From a virus: a DNA stretch of 64,000 bases. The notes beneath the pieces are model-generated. The model saw nothing but the letters and a program-made list of their open reading frames with translations, was not told the origin of the DNA and did no database searches. Below are positions 1-7,708 of this stretch, in pieces (the first letter of the stretch is position 1; every line of letters starts with the position of its first letter). The stretch spans positions 16,685 through 80,684 of IMG/VR virus record IMGVR_UViG_3300022910_000005. The stretch is one strand, 5' to 3'. Both the position numbers and the translations under genes were made by a program.

Positions 1-66
1 AAGTACACCGAAACGCACCTGGAACTGAATCAATGGATCATCTACCACCTGGAGAACCCAGCATGA
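1..66 (+). CDS. 3' end of a gene of unknown function
   Basis: An open frame runs from the left edge and stops at TGA 64-66. The visible tail is 21 residues ending in HLENPA. The stop overlaps the ATG of the next gene as ATGA, the coupling used throughout this genome, so this is very likely the end of a real gene. Too little remains to suggest a function. Confidence 0.55.
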   Translation, partial: KYTETHLELNQWIIYHLENPA

Positions 67-899
67 GCAACGAGAAGCCGCACGCCGACCCGGCTGAGAA
101 CGCTGTCGGCGACAAGCCGACCGACTGGGGCACGAACGTCGGCCGACAGAGCCTGGACGATGACGTGGCCGCGCTGGCTGCCGCGTCCGGCACCCCGCAG
201 GCGCTGCTGACGCCCGCCGCCGACCAGAAGATCGACGACGACGACGATCTGATCGTCTCGGACGCGCAGACGCTGCGCATGCTGATGGTGGAGCGGGCGG
301 CGAAGGTGCTCGTCGACCTGGCCGAGCGGCCGGGCTTCGGTCGCCGGGCGGCCGTCGACCTGGAGGACGTGCTGGAGTTGGCCGACTACTACATCGGGGA
401 CGAGGACTACCCGATGAAGAACGTGGTGGTGGACGAGGGCAAGCGCTTCTTCGACCAGATGACCCAGCAGGCCGACTTTCGCCCGAAGATCGCCCCCTGG
501 CTCGACGGCGTCCTCAGCCCGTCGTCGGAGTCGTTCATTGCCGACCGGGCGGCGGCGCAGGCCGAGCAGGCGCGCCTCTACCGCGAAGGCACCGGCGGCC
601 TCTTCCACTCGATGATGAAGCCGGGCGCGCGCCACCCCAGGTCAACGACCGGCAAGGAGCCGACATTCGCTGAGCGGATGGACAGCCTGTTCGGCAAGCC
701 GGTGCAGGCGAACATCCGGGTCGAGGAACTCCAGGTCGATGACCTGGTGACCAGCCACGGCGACGTGGTGATCGGCCAGCCGACCTGGGACGGCCGAGCC
801 GAGCGCTGGGTGGTCGACGTCTACTGCCCGAAGAAGGACGAGACCTACACCCACCGCGCGAAGGTGGACGACAGGGTCGACATCTTCAACGAGCGGTAA
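63..899 (+). CDS. Acidic protein of unknown function, 278 aa
   Basis: I do not recognise this protein. The start at 63 is chosen because GGAG lies 8 bases upstream and the ATG overlaps the preceding stop; an in-frame ATG at 33 has neither feature. The N-terminal 70 residues are polar and probably disordered, with a run of aspartates. The middle is helical. The last 60 residues contain short beta-type segments (EELQVDDLV, RWVVDVYCP). No signal peptide or membrane segment is visible. It is the last gene of its operon and is followed by a strong hairpin terminator. Confidence 0.75.
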   Translation: MSNEKPHADPAENAVGDKPTDWGTNVGRQSLDDDVAALAAASGTPQALLTPAADQKIDDDDDLIVSDAQTLRMLMVERAAKVLVDLAERPGFGRRAAVDLEDVLELADYYIGDEDYPMKNVVVDEGKRFFDQMTQQADFRPKIAPWLDGVLSPSSESFIADRAAAQAEQARLYREGTGGLFHSMMKPGARHPRSTTGKEPTFAERMDSLFGKPVQANIRVEELQVDDLVTSHGDVVIGQPTWDGRAERWVVDVYCPKKDETYTHRAKVDDRVDIFNER

Positions 900-917
900 C
901 CGATCCACCACAGACGA

Positions 918-950
918 GCCCGGCCAGGCAACCGCCCGGCCGGGCTTCTC
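918..950 (+). terminator. Rho-independent-type terminator
   Basis: An 8-bp perfect GC stem (918-925 with 938-945) encloses a 12-base loop and is followed by TTCTCTGTGTT. The same 31-base sequence recurs at 39800-39830. Confidence 0.8.
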
Positions 951-965
951 TGTGTTGCCAACGAG

Positions 966-999
966 TTGACAACCGCTTGTCACTCTGATTGACTGTACT
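966..999 (+). promoter_or_regulatory. Operator O1 over a -35 box
   Basis: TTGACA (966-971) and TTGTCA (977-982) form an inverted repeat, TGACAA-CCGC-TTGTCA. The element sits between the terminator at 918-950 and the gene at 1028. The -35 is perfect, but unlike the other copies no TANNNT hexamer lies 18 bases downstream; TGTACT at 994-999 is the nearest candidate. The same operator recurs at seven other operon boundaries. Confidence 0.65.
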
Positions 1000-1027
1000 C
1001 ATCGAACCAAGCGAAACGGAGACCACC

Positions 1028-1522
1028 ATGAAGGCCAGCGAGATCCGGACGGACGGCACCGAGTACGCCTACCAGCGCAACGTCCACTCCTACGGACGCC
1101 GGGTGAAGGTGCTCCAGAAGGCCACCGTCCCCAGTTACGGCTACAACATGGCGCAGTCCGGTTGGCTGGTGGAGTTCCTCGACCAGCCGGTGTCCAGCGA
1201 CCGGCGCGGCACTCCGAAGGGGCTCACCAAGGCCGTCACCAGCCGCCAGATCACCGCCCTGTGGGAGGTGTTCGACGCGCAGGCCAAGGCCGACCGTGAG
1301 CAGCGCGCTGCCGAGAAGGCCGCCTACGACGCAGAACTCGCCAAGCAGGAGCAGGCAGTGAAGGCGCTCGGTGCCCTGTTCGAGCAGTACGGCATCGCTG
1401 AGGGCATTCGACCGACCAGCCGGATGCGCTTCACCGCGTTCGACTTGAACAGCCTCCTGGAGGATCTGATGACCGCCGTCACCAACGAGTACGTGGGCGA
1501 TTCGACCACCGAGAAGTTCTGA
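1028..1522 (+). CDS. Coiled-coil protein of unknown function, 164 aa
   Basis: Start chosen at ATG 1028, which has GGAG 6 bases upstream; an in-frame TTG at 989 lies inside the promoter region. The N-terminal 90 residues look globular and contain strands (RRVKVLQKAT, GWLVEFLDQP). Residues of about 95-125 form an alanine- and charge-rich helix likely to be a coiled coil. The C-terminal part is helical. There is no recognisable enzyme motif or membrane segment. It is the first gene behind operator O1 and so is probably among the most strongly controlled early genes. Confidence 0.75.
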   Translation: MKASEIRTDGTEYAYQRNVHSYGRRVKVLQKATVPSYGYNMAQSGWLVEFLDQPVSSDRRGTPKGLTKAVTSRQITALWEVFDAQAKADREQRAAEKAAYDAELAKQEQAVKALGALFEQYGIAEGIRPTSRMRFTAFDLNSLLEDLMTAVTNEYVGDSTTEKF

Positions 1523-1564
1523 CCAGCAAGGTTTTATGTCCGACCCGACAACGAGAATGGAATC

Positions 1565-2116
1565 ATGAGCATCGACCAGGACCCCATCTTCAAGCCCACC
1601 ACGACCGCCGCCCCGTACCGCACGAAGGGCGTCGCGACCGGCGGCTCCAGCGCTGACGGATCGTCCGCCGACCGGGCGCTGCGGGAGGCCGGAGACGGCA
1701 CCCTGTCCGCCCGCCAGGTGACGATCCTCCAGATCCTCGAACAGGCCGGACCGACCGGCCGCACGTACATCGAGATCGCCGACGCCACCAAGTCACGCGG
1801 CGGGGCGGTGACCGGCGCGCTGTCCGTCCTGCACAAGGCGGGCCTGGTGGCGGCGCTGAAGACGGACGGCATCCCGAACAACTCCCGCAACGGCTGCGGC
1901 ATCTACGTCCTGCCCGAGCACGTCAACGGTCGGATCACCCGCAAGTTCACCGGCAACAAGAAGGTGGACGCCCGCCCGCGCCTGAACGACGCCGAGCGGG
2001 AACTGGTGAAGACCCTGAAGGCGGCCCTGCCGCAGTACAACGACCGGCCGTCGATGCCCCTGCGTCCGGCGTCCGTGAAGACCCTGGTGGCCGCCCTCGA
2101 ACGGCTGGACGGCTGA
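1565..2116 (+). CDS. Winged-helix DNA-binding protein, 183 aa
   Basis: Probably a DNA-binding protein. After about 50 disordered residues comes a winged-helix pattern (SARQVTILQILEQAG, then TYIEIADATKSRGGAVTGAL as recognition-helix region, then LHKAGLVAAL and a wing). The C-terminal 60 residues are basic and helical. The family is not identified beyond the fold. The stop overlaps the next ATG (TGATG), so it is translationally coupled to the following small genes. It is the only clear transcription-factor-like protein in the window and is a candidate, without direct evidence, for recognising the repeated TTGNCA operators. Confidence 0.7.
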   Translation: MSIDQDPIFKPTTTAAPYRTKGVATGGSSADGSSADRALREAGDGTLSARQVTILQILEQAGPTGRTYIEIADATKSRGGAVTGALSVLHKAGLVAALKTDGIPNNSRNGCGIYVLPEHVNGRITRKFTGNKKVDARPRLNDAERELVKTLKAALPQYNDRPSMPLRPASVKTLVAALERLDG

Positions 2117-2361
2117 TGCTGCCGACGAAGATCCGCTCGATCAAGCAGCCGAACTGGACTGACGAACTGACCTGGTCCGTCCACCAGAGCGGCCGGTGCG
2201 TGGCCGACGTCGACCATGACTGGCGTGTCTCCTGCGACGTGAACGGCAACGACGCCGTCTACTGGAACAAGGGCACGCCGTTCAATCGCACGTACTGCGC
2301 GACGCTGGTCAAGGCGCTGTCTGCCCTCGACTACCGGCCCGACGGGCAAGCCCGTTCCTGA
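2116..2361 (+). CDS. Small protein of unknown function, 81 aa
   Basis: ATG overlaps the previous TGA as TGATG. The protein has repeated WxVxxSG-like strands (LTWSVHQSGRCVADVDHDWRVSCD) and looks like a small single-domain beta protein. Cytosolic by composition, with no signal or membrane segment. Function unknown. It belongs to the coupled run 1565-4000. Confidence 0.65.
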   Translation: MLPTKIRSIKQPNWTDELTWSVHQSGRCVADVDHDWRVSCDVNGNDAVYWNKGTPFNRTYCATLVKALSALDYRPDGQARS

Positions 2362-2395
2362 CGTCGGAGGCCCGAACCGCTGGCCGGACTGGTGC

Positions 2396-2569
2396 ATGGG
2401 CTACCAGCCCTACAGTTCGGCCAGCGAGCCCCGGCTGCGGGTGCTGCCCGGTTTCCGATTCCGGGCCGAGCAGTTCGCTGAGGCGGCCGAAGAACTCACG
2501 AAGATCCCGATGGAGGTCTGGCGCGACCGCGCCGGGCACTGGTCCGTTTCACCGAAAGAGAGCGACTGA
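2396..2569 (+). CDS. Very small protein of unknown function, 57 aa
   Basis: An open frame from ATG 2396 fills the gap between two coupled genes, and its TGA (2567-2569) overlaps the next ATG. The product is charged, with a helical middle (RAEQFAEAAEELTKIP) and a W-rich end. The ribosome-binding site is weak; a GGAGG at 2366-2370 lies far upstream. Support comes from position and overlap, not from family recognition. Confidence 0.5.
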   Translation: MGYQPYSSASEPRLRVLPGFRFRAEQFAEAAEELTKIPMEVWRDRAGHWSVSPKESD

Positions 2570-2793
2570 TGCTGAACACGAACCGCAAGCCGAAACCGCC
2601 CACCTGGGCGGAAGGCTGGCTCCCGATCTGGACCGAGGGGCAGTGGATCGTCCAGTTCACGGACGAGCAGGCCGCCCGGTTCGCCCTGAGGGAGATCCGC
2701 ACGGCCGACAAGGACCTGCTGTTCCCGATGCTGGCCGCCGCCCCGTACCCCGGCGGCGGAAACTCCTGGTACATCGGCGAAGTGCATCCGTGA
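2569..2793 (+). CDS. Small tryptophan-rich protein, 74 aa
   Basis: Coupled to the gene before by TGATG and to the gene after by GTGA. The sequence has a WxEGWLPIWTEGQWIVQF strand region, a central helix (DEQAARFALREIRTA) and a glycine-rich end. It could be a small adaptor or anti-defence protein of the kind common in actinophage early regions; no family is recognised. Confidence 0.65.
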   Translation: MLNTNRKPKPPTWAEGWLPIWTEGQWIVQFTDEQAARFALREIRTADKDLLFPMLAAAPYPGGGNSWYIGEVHP

Positions 2794-3107
2794 GCGCCAG
2801 CAGGGCTGCCGTCAGCCGTGCGTCCGGCGGCACGAACAAGGCCACCAGCGTCGGCGCTCGCACGCTGCCGAAGACCCGCTCGACCAGCAGCCACACGAAG
2901 GGCAACATCCCCGCTTACCGCTACTGGGAGCAGGGGTACGGCACGATCACCATCTACGGCCGCCGCGTGGTGCCGTTCCTGTCGGAGGAGACCTGCCGCC
3001 GGATCGCCCGCAACGCGGAGCGGGAGATGAAAGAGCCGATGGACGTACGTAATCCGCCCGGTACCGACCTGTGGGTCTACCGGCCTGTTGACGAGGAGCG
3101 ACTGTGA
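2790..3107 (+). CDS. Basic protein of unknown function, 105 aa
   Basis: GTG 2790 overlaps the previous stop, and this start removes a long out-of-character arginine-rich extension. The first 45 residues are serine-, threonine- and arginine-rich and likely disordered. The remainder holds a strand (YGTITIYGRRVVPFLS) and a basic helix (EETCRRIARNAEREMK). No function assigned. The final ATGA overlap couples it to the membrane protein at 3104. Confidence 0.65.
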   Translation: MSASRAAVSRASGGTNKATSVGARTLPKTRSTSSHTKGNIPAYRYWEQGYGTITIYGRRVVPFLSEETCRRIARNAEREMKEPMDVRNPPGTDLWVYRPVDEERL

Positions 3108-4000
3108 AGAAGAACCGCCGCCGCATCCTGCCGACCGTCGGCCGGATCTGGGGCTACCTCGGTGTGGCCCTGGCGCTGGGCACCAGCCTGGCCGGGAACG
3201 TTCAGTCCGCCCGCCTGCACACCCCGCTGGTCGATCCGTCCTGGACGGAGTACGCCTTCAGCGCCCTGCCGCCGCTCGTTGCGTTCGTCGGCATCGAACT
3301 GGTGAATCACAACCCGTGGACTCGCATCTGGTGGGGCAAGTACATCACCCGGGTGCTGTTGTTCGTGGTCGTGCCCGGCAGCGCTCTGGTGTCGTTCGCT
3401 CACCTGACGCTGGTCGGCTTGGACGCTTCAGCGGTGAAGGTGCCGGACGGGTTGCAGGACGTGCTGAACATCGCGACGGCGATCCTCACGTCGCTGTTGG
3501 TGGACGGCATGATCCTGGGCGGTACCGGTGCGCTGCTGCTGCCGACGAAGGTGGAGGACGAGCCGGAGGTGGTCGACGTGGTGCCGGTGGCGGCGATCGA
3601 GGCTTACCCGGACTGGCGTGGCGAGATGGAGCGCCTGCTGGCGACCGGGCGGACGGGTGAGCAGGAACTGCTGGGCCGCATCGCCGCCCTGACGGAGAAG
3701 ATCGAGAACCTCCCCGTCGCCCCGGCGCCGACCCCCCGGCGCGAGAAGGTCGTGAAGGCGACCCTGGCTCCGCAGGAGTCGCAGGACAAGAAGGACCAGG
3801 TCCGCTGGCCGATCGGCACGCACCCGCTGTGGAAGGCGTGGCTGGCGGCCCGGGGCACGAAGGACGCCTGGGACGCCGACCGGTACGTGCTGGAAACGAA
3901 AGAGCACCTGCACCGCGACATCAAGCAGAGTGCCGGGCAGACGGCGCTCAACCGGTGGGAGAACGCACTGAAGGCGGACCCGAGCCTGCTGAACGCCTGA
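3104..4000 (+). CDS. Spd/DUF2637-type membrane protein, 298 aa
   Basis: Resembles the four-helix membrane proteins (DUF2637/Spd type) encoded next to the conjugation gene traB on actinobacterial plasmids and integrative elements, where some affect plasmid spreading. Hydrophobic segments lie near residues 15-32, 48-62, 83-103 and 120-145. Visible family signatures are SLAGNVQSA, a glutamate-bearing third segment, VSFAHL and a LLVDGMILGG segment. The cytosolic C-terminal half (150-298) is charged, with a possible coiled coil and a helical end domain. An FtsK-like translocase follows at 4785, the order seen in conjugative elements. Family assignment is from memory of motifs, not a search. Confidence 0.7.
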   Translation: MKKNRRRILPTVGRIWGYLGVALALGTSLAGNVQSARLHTPLVDPSWTEYAFSALPPLVAFVGIELVNHNPWTRIWWGKYITRVLLFVVVPGSALVSFAHLTLVGLDASAVKVPDGLQDVLNIATAILTSLLVDGMILGGTGALLLPTKVEDEPEVVDVVPVAAIEAYPDWRGEMERLLATGRTGEQELLGRIAALTEKIENLPVAPAPTPRREKVVKATLAPQESQDKKDQVRWPIGTHPLWKAWLAARGTKDAWDADRYVLETKEHLHRDIKQSAGQTALNRWENALKADPSLLNA

Positions 4001-4015
4001 TCGTTCCTCCGCGAC

Positions 4016-4050
4016 AAGCCCGGCCAGCCCCGCCGCTGGCCGGGCTTTCG
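4016..4050 (+). terminator. Rho-independent-type terminator
   Basis: A 12-bp perfect stem (4016-4027 with 4036-4047) is followed by TTCG. It starts 15 bases after the stop of the Spd-like gene and ends 5 bases before the next -35 box. Confidence 0.8.
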
Positions 4051-4051
4051 T

Positions 4052-4081
4052 TTGACAGGCGCATGACAAGGGTAGTAATGT
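4052..4081 (+). promoter_or_regulatory. Promoter with operator O2
   Basis: TTGACA 4052-4057, 18-base spacer, TAATGT 4076-4081. The second half-site, ATGACA (4063-4068), is degenerate but keeps the 11-bp register. Drives the lipoprotein-FtsK operon. Confidence 0.65.
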
Positions 4082-4115
4082 TGAGACATCACCTGCACAC
4101 GATCAAGGGGTCACC

Positions 4116-4397
4116 ATGAAGAACCTCCGCAGCGTCGTCCTGTCGCTCGGCCTGGTCGCTGGCGTCGTCCTGCTGTCCGCCTCCTCCTGCGACGAGGACA
4201 GCAAGTACAGCCAGCACAACAACGACGCTCCGACCGCCAAGGGCAACCACGACAAGGCCGACGTCGGCTACATGCCGGACGGCTTCAGCAACTACGCCAC
4301 GAAGTGCGACCGGCCCGGCATCCGGGTGTACGTCCTGTTCCACGAGGACGGCGCGTTCGGCTCCATCAGCGCCATCGCCGACCCGGCCTGCAAGTAA
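4116..4397 (+). CDS. Predicted lipoprotein, 93 aa
   Basis: A short basic start (MKNLR), a hydrophobic stretch of about 15 residues and the lipobox LSASSC mark a type II signal peptide; the mature protein would be lipid-anchored through Cys25 and face outward. The mature part is only about 69 residues, hydrophilic, with two further cysteines (KCDRPG, DPACK) that could form a disulphide. Lipoproteins of this size in phages can block superinfection, and in conjugative elements they can act as exclusion or assembly factors; nothing here decides between these. First gene behind O2. Confidence 0.8.
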   Translation: MKNLRSVVLSLGLVAGVVLLSASSCDEDSKYSQHNNDAPTAKGNHDKADVGYMPDGFSNYATKCDRPGIRVYVLFHEDGAFGSISAIADPACK

Positions 4398-4669
4398 TGG
4401 CCGCCGACCGCCGCAAGGACACCAGCGAGGCGCTGACCGAGATCCGCACGGTGCACAGCCGCGCCTGGTCGGCGCTCGATCGGCTGGCCATGAACAACGG
4501 CCTGAGCGAGACGCGCCGGATCGAAGCGTCGTACGACGAGGACGGCGAGTACGTCCCGCCCAGCATCGAGAACTACCGCGACCCGGACGCCGACGAGATG
4601 GTGGCTGCCCTGGAGGCTTTCGTGGCCGCCACCGCCAAGTGGGCGAACCGCAAGCGTAAGGGGCTCTGA
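4397..4669 (+). CDS. Helical protein of unknown function, 90 aa
   Basis: ATG 4397 shares a base with the lipoprotein's TAA. The product is all-helical and charged (EALTEIRTVHSRAWSALDRL, then EMVAALEAFVAATAKWANR), with an acidic loop DEDGEYVPPS between. No family recognised. Coupled at both ends, so it is co-expressed with the lipoprotein and the FtsK-like protein. Confidence 0.65.
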   Translation: MAADRRKDTSEALTEIRTVHSRAWSALDRLAMNNGLSETRRIEASYDEDGEYVPPSIENYRDPDADEMVAALEAFVAATAKWANRKRKGL

Positions 4670-4788
4670 TGGATCACTGGTACTGGGCCGGTGGATTTCA
4701 GGTCGCCGTCTGGGGAACGCTCATCCTCCAGGTCGCCACGGGCATCGTCCGTAGCATCGTCAGGGCGGCGAAGGAGGGCAAGAAGTGA
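4669..4788 (+). CDS. Single-span membrane microprotein, 39 aa
   Basis: An open frame of 39 codons starts at ATG 4669 inside the previous stop (TGATG) and ends in a GTGA overlap with the FtsK-like gene. One hydrophobic helix (residues 3-27) is followed by a basic tail RAAKEGKK, giving a cytosolic C-terminus. Perfect overlaps at both ends make it a convincing gene. It may be a small partner of the translocase. Confidence 0.65.
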   Translation: MDHWYWAGGFQVAVWGTLILQVATGIVRSIVRAAKEGKK

Positions 4789-6452
4789 GCCAGACGAAGA
4801 TCACCGGCAGCCTCCGGCAGCAGGTGTTCGACATCCGGCAGAACCCGCGCAAGCCGTCCGAGTTCCGTTGCGACGGCTGCGGCAAGTACTTCGTGCGCAC
4901 GGCGCTTCAGGTCGACCACATCGTCCCGGAGGCGGACTCGCGCCCGGAGGACCGGCTGGACCCGGACAACCTCCAGTTGCTCTGCTACACCAAGGGCTCC
5001 ACCCGCTGGAATTCCTGCCACAAGCGGAAGACCTACGAGGAGCATCGACGGCGTGCGGTCCGCAACCGGCCGAAGAAGGACTGGGGGCCGTTCTGGCGGC
5101 GGGCTGCCGTGTGCGGCCTGGTCTTCCCGGCCACCTGGAACTTCTGGGTCAACGGTCAGCAGGAGATGATCGACGACCTGGTGAACGGCGTGCTGATCGA
5201 GGCCACCCTCTTCTCCACCTATTTGGTCCAGAAAGGTTGGCGGATGCGCCGCCCCCGGCGGATCATTTCGGCCGACCCGGAAATGCTCGACGAGCCCGGC
5301 CAGGAGGAGGCGATCGACACGCAGCGGATCGTCGAAGCAGCCCGCGAGGTGATGGGCCTGAAGGGCAGCGTGACCGCCCGAGGTGGCCATGAATCGTTCG
5401 TGCTGTCCTACGCCGGAACAGGTTTCGCCGACCATGAGTCGGACAAGCGGTGGAGCCTCCAGGAGAAGATCACCGCGAAGATCGGCGACCGGTGGATCGT
5501 CGACTGGAACACGGCGGAGGACAAGGCCACGTTCACCCGCCGACCGCCGCTGCCGCGCAAGGTGCATCATCCGGGCCTGGACCCGAAGCGGAAGTGGCAC
5601 GTCCTGCCCGTCGCTGACGGGGCCGAGTTCGACCTGCTGGTGACGCCGCACATCCTGATGGCCGGGGAGACGATGTCCGGCAAGACGGCCATGATGCGGG
5701 CGATGCTGATCGCCGCCAGCCAGTCGGCCGCGACCAACGACAACGTCGAGATGAACCTGCTGGACCCGAAACAGATCGAGATGATCGGCTTCCAGGGCTG
5801 GCCGGGCGTGAAGAAGATCGTCACCGACCCGCACGACCTGTGGGCCTTCGCGATCGGCATGAAAGCCGAGATGGACCGCCGGTACCGGGAAGTGAAGGCT
5901 GGCCGGGCGGTGATGTCCCAGTTCAAGAAGATCATTAACTTCTGGGACGAGCAGGAAGAGTTCTACAACGCCATGCTGGAGTTGTGGCAGAGCGGTGAGA
6001 AGGACGAGAACGGTGAGCCGTACAAGCGCTCCGGAGAACGGGTTCCGCGTGCAGTGCGGGCCGTGGCCAGCCTGCTGGCCATGTCCCGTCGGTGCGGCAT
6101 CCACAACGTGATCGCCACGCAGTCACCGGACGCGCTGATCTTCGGCAAGTCCGGCGTCCGCCAGAACATGCCCGGCCGGGCCAGCGTCGGCGCGATCGAC
6201 GGCATCCGGGCGGGCTGGCTGTATGGCGACAGCAGTGTCGGCCGCGACATCCCCTCGAACCTGAAGGGTCGCGCGACGATTCAGATCGGCGACGGCAAGC
6301 CGTTCGAGGTGCAGACCTTCTGGGTGCCGGACCCGTCCGACGGCGACGCGAACTACGACAACGACCAGGAAGACTGGGCGACCCTGCTGCGGCTGGGGAT
6401 GCCCACCGAACAGTTGCCCGAGAAGTTCAATCACCTGCTGGAGGCGGCGTGA
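4785..6452 (+). CDS. HNH domain fused to FtsK-like DNA translocase, 555 aa
   Basis: Probably an ATP-driven DNA pump. The N-terminus (residues 26-82) is an HNH-type zinc module: C29xxC32, D44-H45, N62, C67 and C78-H79. Two hydrophobic stretches follow (about 106-122 and 130-146). The C-terminal half is an FtsK/SpoIIIE-like ATPase: Walker A GETMSGKT (294-301), LLDPKQIEM, Walker B IINFWDE (D388, E389) and the family's HNVIATQSPD. FtsK-like proteins serve as conjugation translocases (TraB of Streptomyces) or as coupling proteins in some Gram-positive T4SSs (TcpA, ConQ). The HNH fusion is unusual and might nick or recognise DNA. GTG start fixed by GTGA overlap. Role in transfer is inference. Confidence 0.8.
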   Translation: MSQTKITGSLRQQVFDIRQNPRKPSEFRCDGCGKYFVRTALQVDHIVPEADSRPEDRLDPDNLQLLCYTKGSTRWNSCHKRKTYEEHRRRAVRNRPKKDWGPFWRRAAVCGLVFPATWNFWVNGQQEMIDDLVNGVLIEATLFSTYLVQKGWRMRRPRRIISADPEMLDEPGQEEAIDTQRIVEAAREVMGLKGSVTARGGHESFVLSYAGTGFADHESDKRWSLQEKITAKIGDRWIVDWNTAEDKATFTRRPPLPRKVHHPGLDPKRKWHVLPVADGAEFDLLVTPHILMAGETMSGKTAMMRAMLIAASQSAATNDNVEMNLLDPKQIEMIGFQGWPGVKKIVTDPHDLWAFAIGMKAEMDRRYREVKAGRAVMSQFKKIINFWDEQEEFYNAMLELWQSGEKDENGEPYKRSGERVPRAVRAVASLLAMSRRCGIHNVIATQSPDALIFGKSGVRQNMPGRASVGAIDGIRAGWLYGDSSVGRDIPSNLKGRATIQIGDGKPFEVQTFWVPDPSDGDANYDNDQEDWATLLRLGMPTEQLPEKFNHLLEAA

Positions 6453-6646
6453 GTAAGGAAAACGCACCGACCGACGATCGTCATCCGTGGTGCGACACCT
6501 GCAAGAGCCCGGCCGTCTGGAGGGAGGGCCAAGGCTGGATGCATTCGACGCCCGAGCATCCGTTCGGCGTTTGGTCCGACACGTCCGGCCACGAGGTGAC
6601 CGCCCGCGAGTGGAACGCGAAACCACGACCAGGATGGGAGTTCTGA
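6449..6646 (+). CDS. Small zinc-ribbon-like protein, 65 aa
   Basis: GTG 6449 overlaps the translocase stop. A single HPWCDTCKS knuckle near the N-terminus and several tryptophans are visible; the C-terminal half reads HEVTAREWNAKPR, a pattern resembling the short treble-clef 'Lar-like' proteins of phages, some of which modulate restriction. That resemblance is weak. Coupled by TGATG to the next gene. Confidence 0.65.
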   Translation: MSKENAPTDDRHPWCDTCKSPAVWREGQGWMHSTPEHPFGVWSDTSGHEVTAREWNAKPRPGWEF

Positions 6647-6780
6647 TGGCAGTCTGCGAAGGCTGCGGCAGCAAGCGCGGCAAGAAGATGCTCGACCCGT
6701 ACGAGGAGGACGTGAACGACAAGAAGGTCGAGGTCGTCCTCTGCAAGAAGTGCGTTGAGGCTCTCTGCGAGGAGATCTGA
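6646..6780 (+). CDS. Zinc-ribbon microprotein, 44 aa
   Basis: ATG 6646 lies in the preceding stop and TGA overlaps the next ATG. Two knuckles, CEGCGS and CKKCVEALC, are separated by about 28 residues, giving a classic two-CxxC zinc ribbon that makes up most of the protein. Probably binds nucleic acid or a protein partner. No family name assigned. Confidence 0.65.
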   Translation: MAVCEGCGSKRGKKMLDPYEEDVNDKKVEVVLCKKCVEALCEEI

Positions 6781-7220
6781 TGGCGGACCTGCCGACACCG
6801 GAGACGGTGGTCCTGGAGTGGCGGAAGTTCGCTGCGGCACAGCAGATCCCGGTGAACATGCTGGAGAACCTGGAGTTCAGCGTCCATCATGACCACTTCT
6901 TCCGGCTGCTGCTGATGCGGCTGACGAAGTCCGTGCTGGCTGAGCATCTGGCTGAGGAGGAGTACAGCGCTCGCGCTCGCTTCCCGGCCACCTGGTGGGA
7001 CCACTGGAAGGAGACGCATGGGCAGACCTGGCTCGGTCCGCTGTGGATGCGGAAGTGGCCGCCCCGCTTCACGTATCGGGAGGCGACGATGAAGATCGAG
7101 CATGCCTTCCTGTATCCGGAGGCGAACGTCCCGCGTCCGCCAGACATCGGCAAGCCCGTTCGTTACGACCAGATCACCGGACCGTACTGGACCGACGAGA
7201 ACCAAGGAGACACGCAGTAA
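6780..7220 (+). CDS. Protein of unknown function, 146 aa
   Basis: Coupled by TGATG to the zinc ribbon before it. The sequence has a helical N-terminal half with HHDHFFRLLLMRL and a central, tryptophan-rich WWDHWKETHGQTWLGPLWMR segment followed by a REATMKIEHAFLYPE strand-helix region and an extended tail. Similar proteins occur in actinophage early regions, but I cannot name the family. No membrane or signal segment. Confidence 0.65.
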   Translation: MADLPTPETVVLEWRKFAAAQQIPVNMLENLEFSVHHDHFFRLLLMRLTKSVLAEHLAEEEYSARARFPATWWDHWKETHGQTWLGPLWMRKWPPRFTYREATMKIEHAFLYPEANVPRPPDIGKPVRYDQITGPYWTDENQGDTQ

Positions 7221-7658
7221 ATGAGCACCAAGACTGGTCCCGCGCACGGCACGTCACGCCGGTACGGCGACCCTCGCTGGATGTGCCGGTGCGACGTGTG
7301 CACGGACGGCAATTCCCGGCGCGCGAAAGAGGCGCGGGACAAGCGGTTCGGCCAGGAGCCGCCGGAGCATGGCGCGTCCGGCTACGCGAACTACGGCTGC
7401 ACCTGCACGGTCTGCACGGAGGGCAACCGGCAGATGCTGGCCGACAAGCGGAACGCGGCCGGACCGGGCGTCAACCGGCGCAAGGAATGGACGGACGCGG
7501 AGATCAAGAAGATCACCGCGAAGAAGGACGGCCGCCGGTACCAGAAGACGGCGTACCAACTGGCCAAGGAACTGGGCCGGTCGGTCGGTGCGGTGAACCA
7601 GCAGCGGTCCATGTGTAAGGTCAAGTCAGCCACGAAAACCCGCGCCCCCCAGCGGTAG
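7221..7658 (+). CDS. Two-knuckle zinc protein with SANT-like tail, 145 aa
   Basis: Two related cysteine units, CRCDVCTDGNSRRAKE and CTCTVCTEGNRQ, repeat in the first 75 residues, as if from an internal duplication. The C-terminal 50 residues (EWTDAEIKKI ... YQLAKELGRSVGAVNQQR) look like a Myb/SANT helix-turn-helix. Together these suggest a DNA-binding protein. It is the last gene of the O2 operon and is followed by a terminator. Confidence 0.7.
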   Translation: MSTKTGPAHGTSRRYGDPRWMCRCDVCTDGNSRRAKEARDKRFGQEPPEHGASGYANYGCTCTVCTEGNRQMLADKRNAAGPGVNRRKEWTDAEIKKITAKKDGRRYQKTAYQLAKELGRSVGAVNQQRSMCKVKSATKTRAPQR

Positions 7659-7666
7659 ATCCACCA

Positions 7667-7707
7667 GAAGCCCGGCCAGGTGCGCGTCGCCCGGCCGGGC
7701 TTCTTGC
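7667..7707 (+). terminator. Rho-independent-type terminator
   Basis: An 11-bp perfect stem (7667-7677 with 7693-7703) is followed by TTGCG. The next -35 box begins at 7709. Confidence 0.8.
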
Positions 7708-7708
7708 G

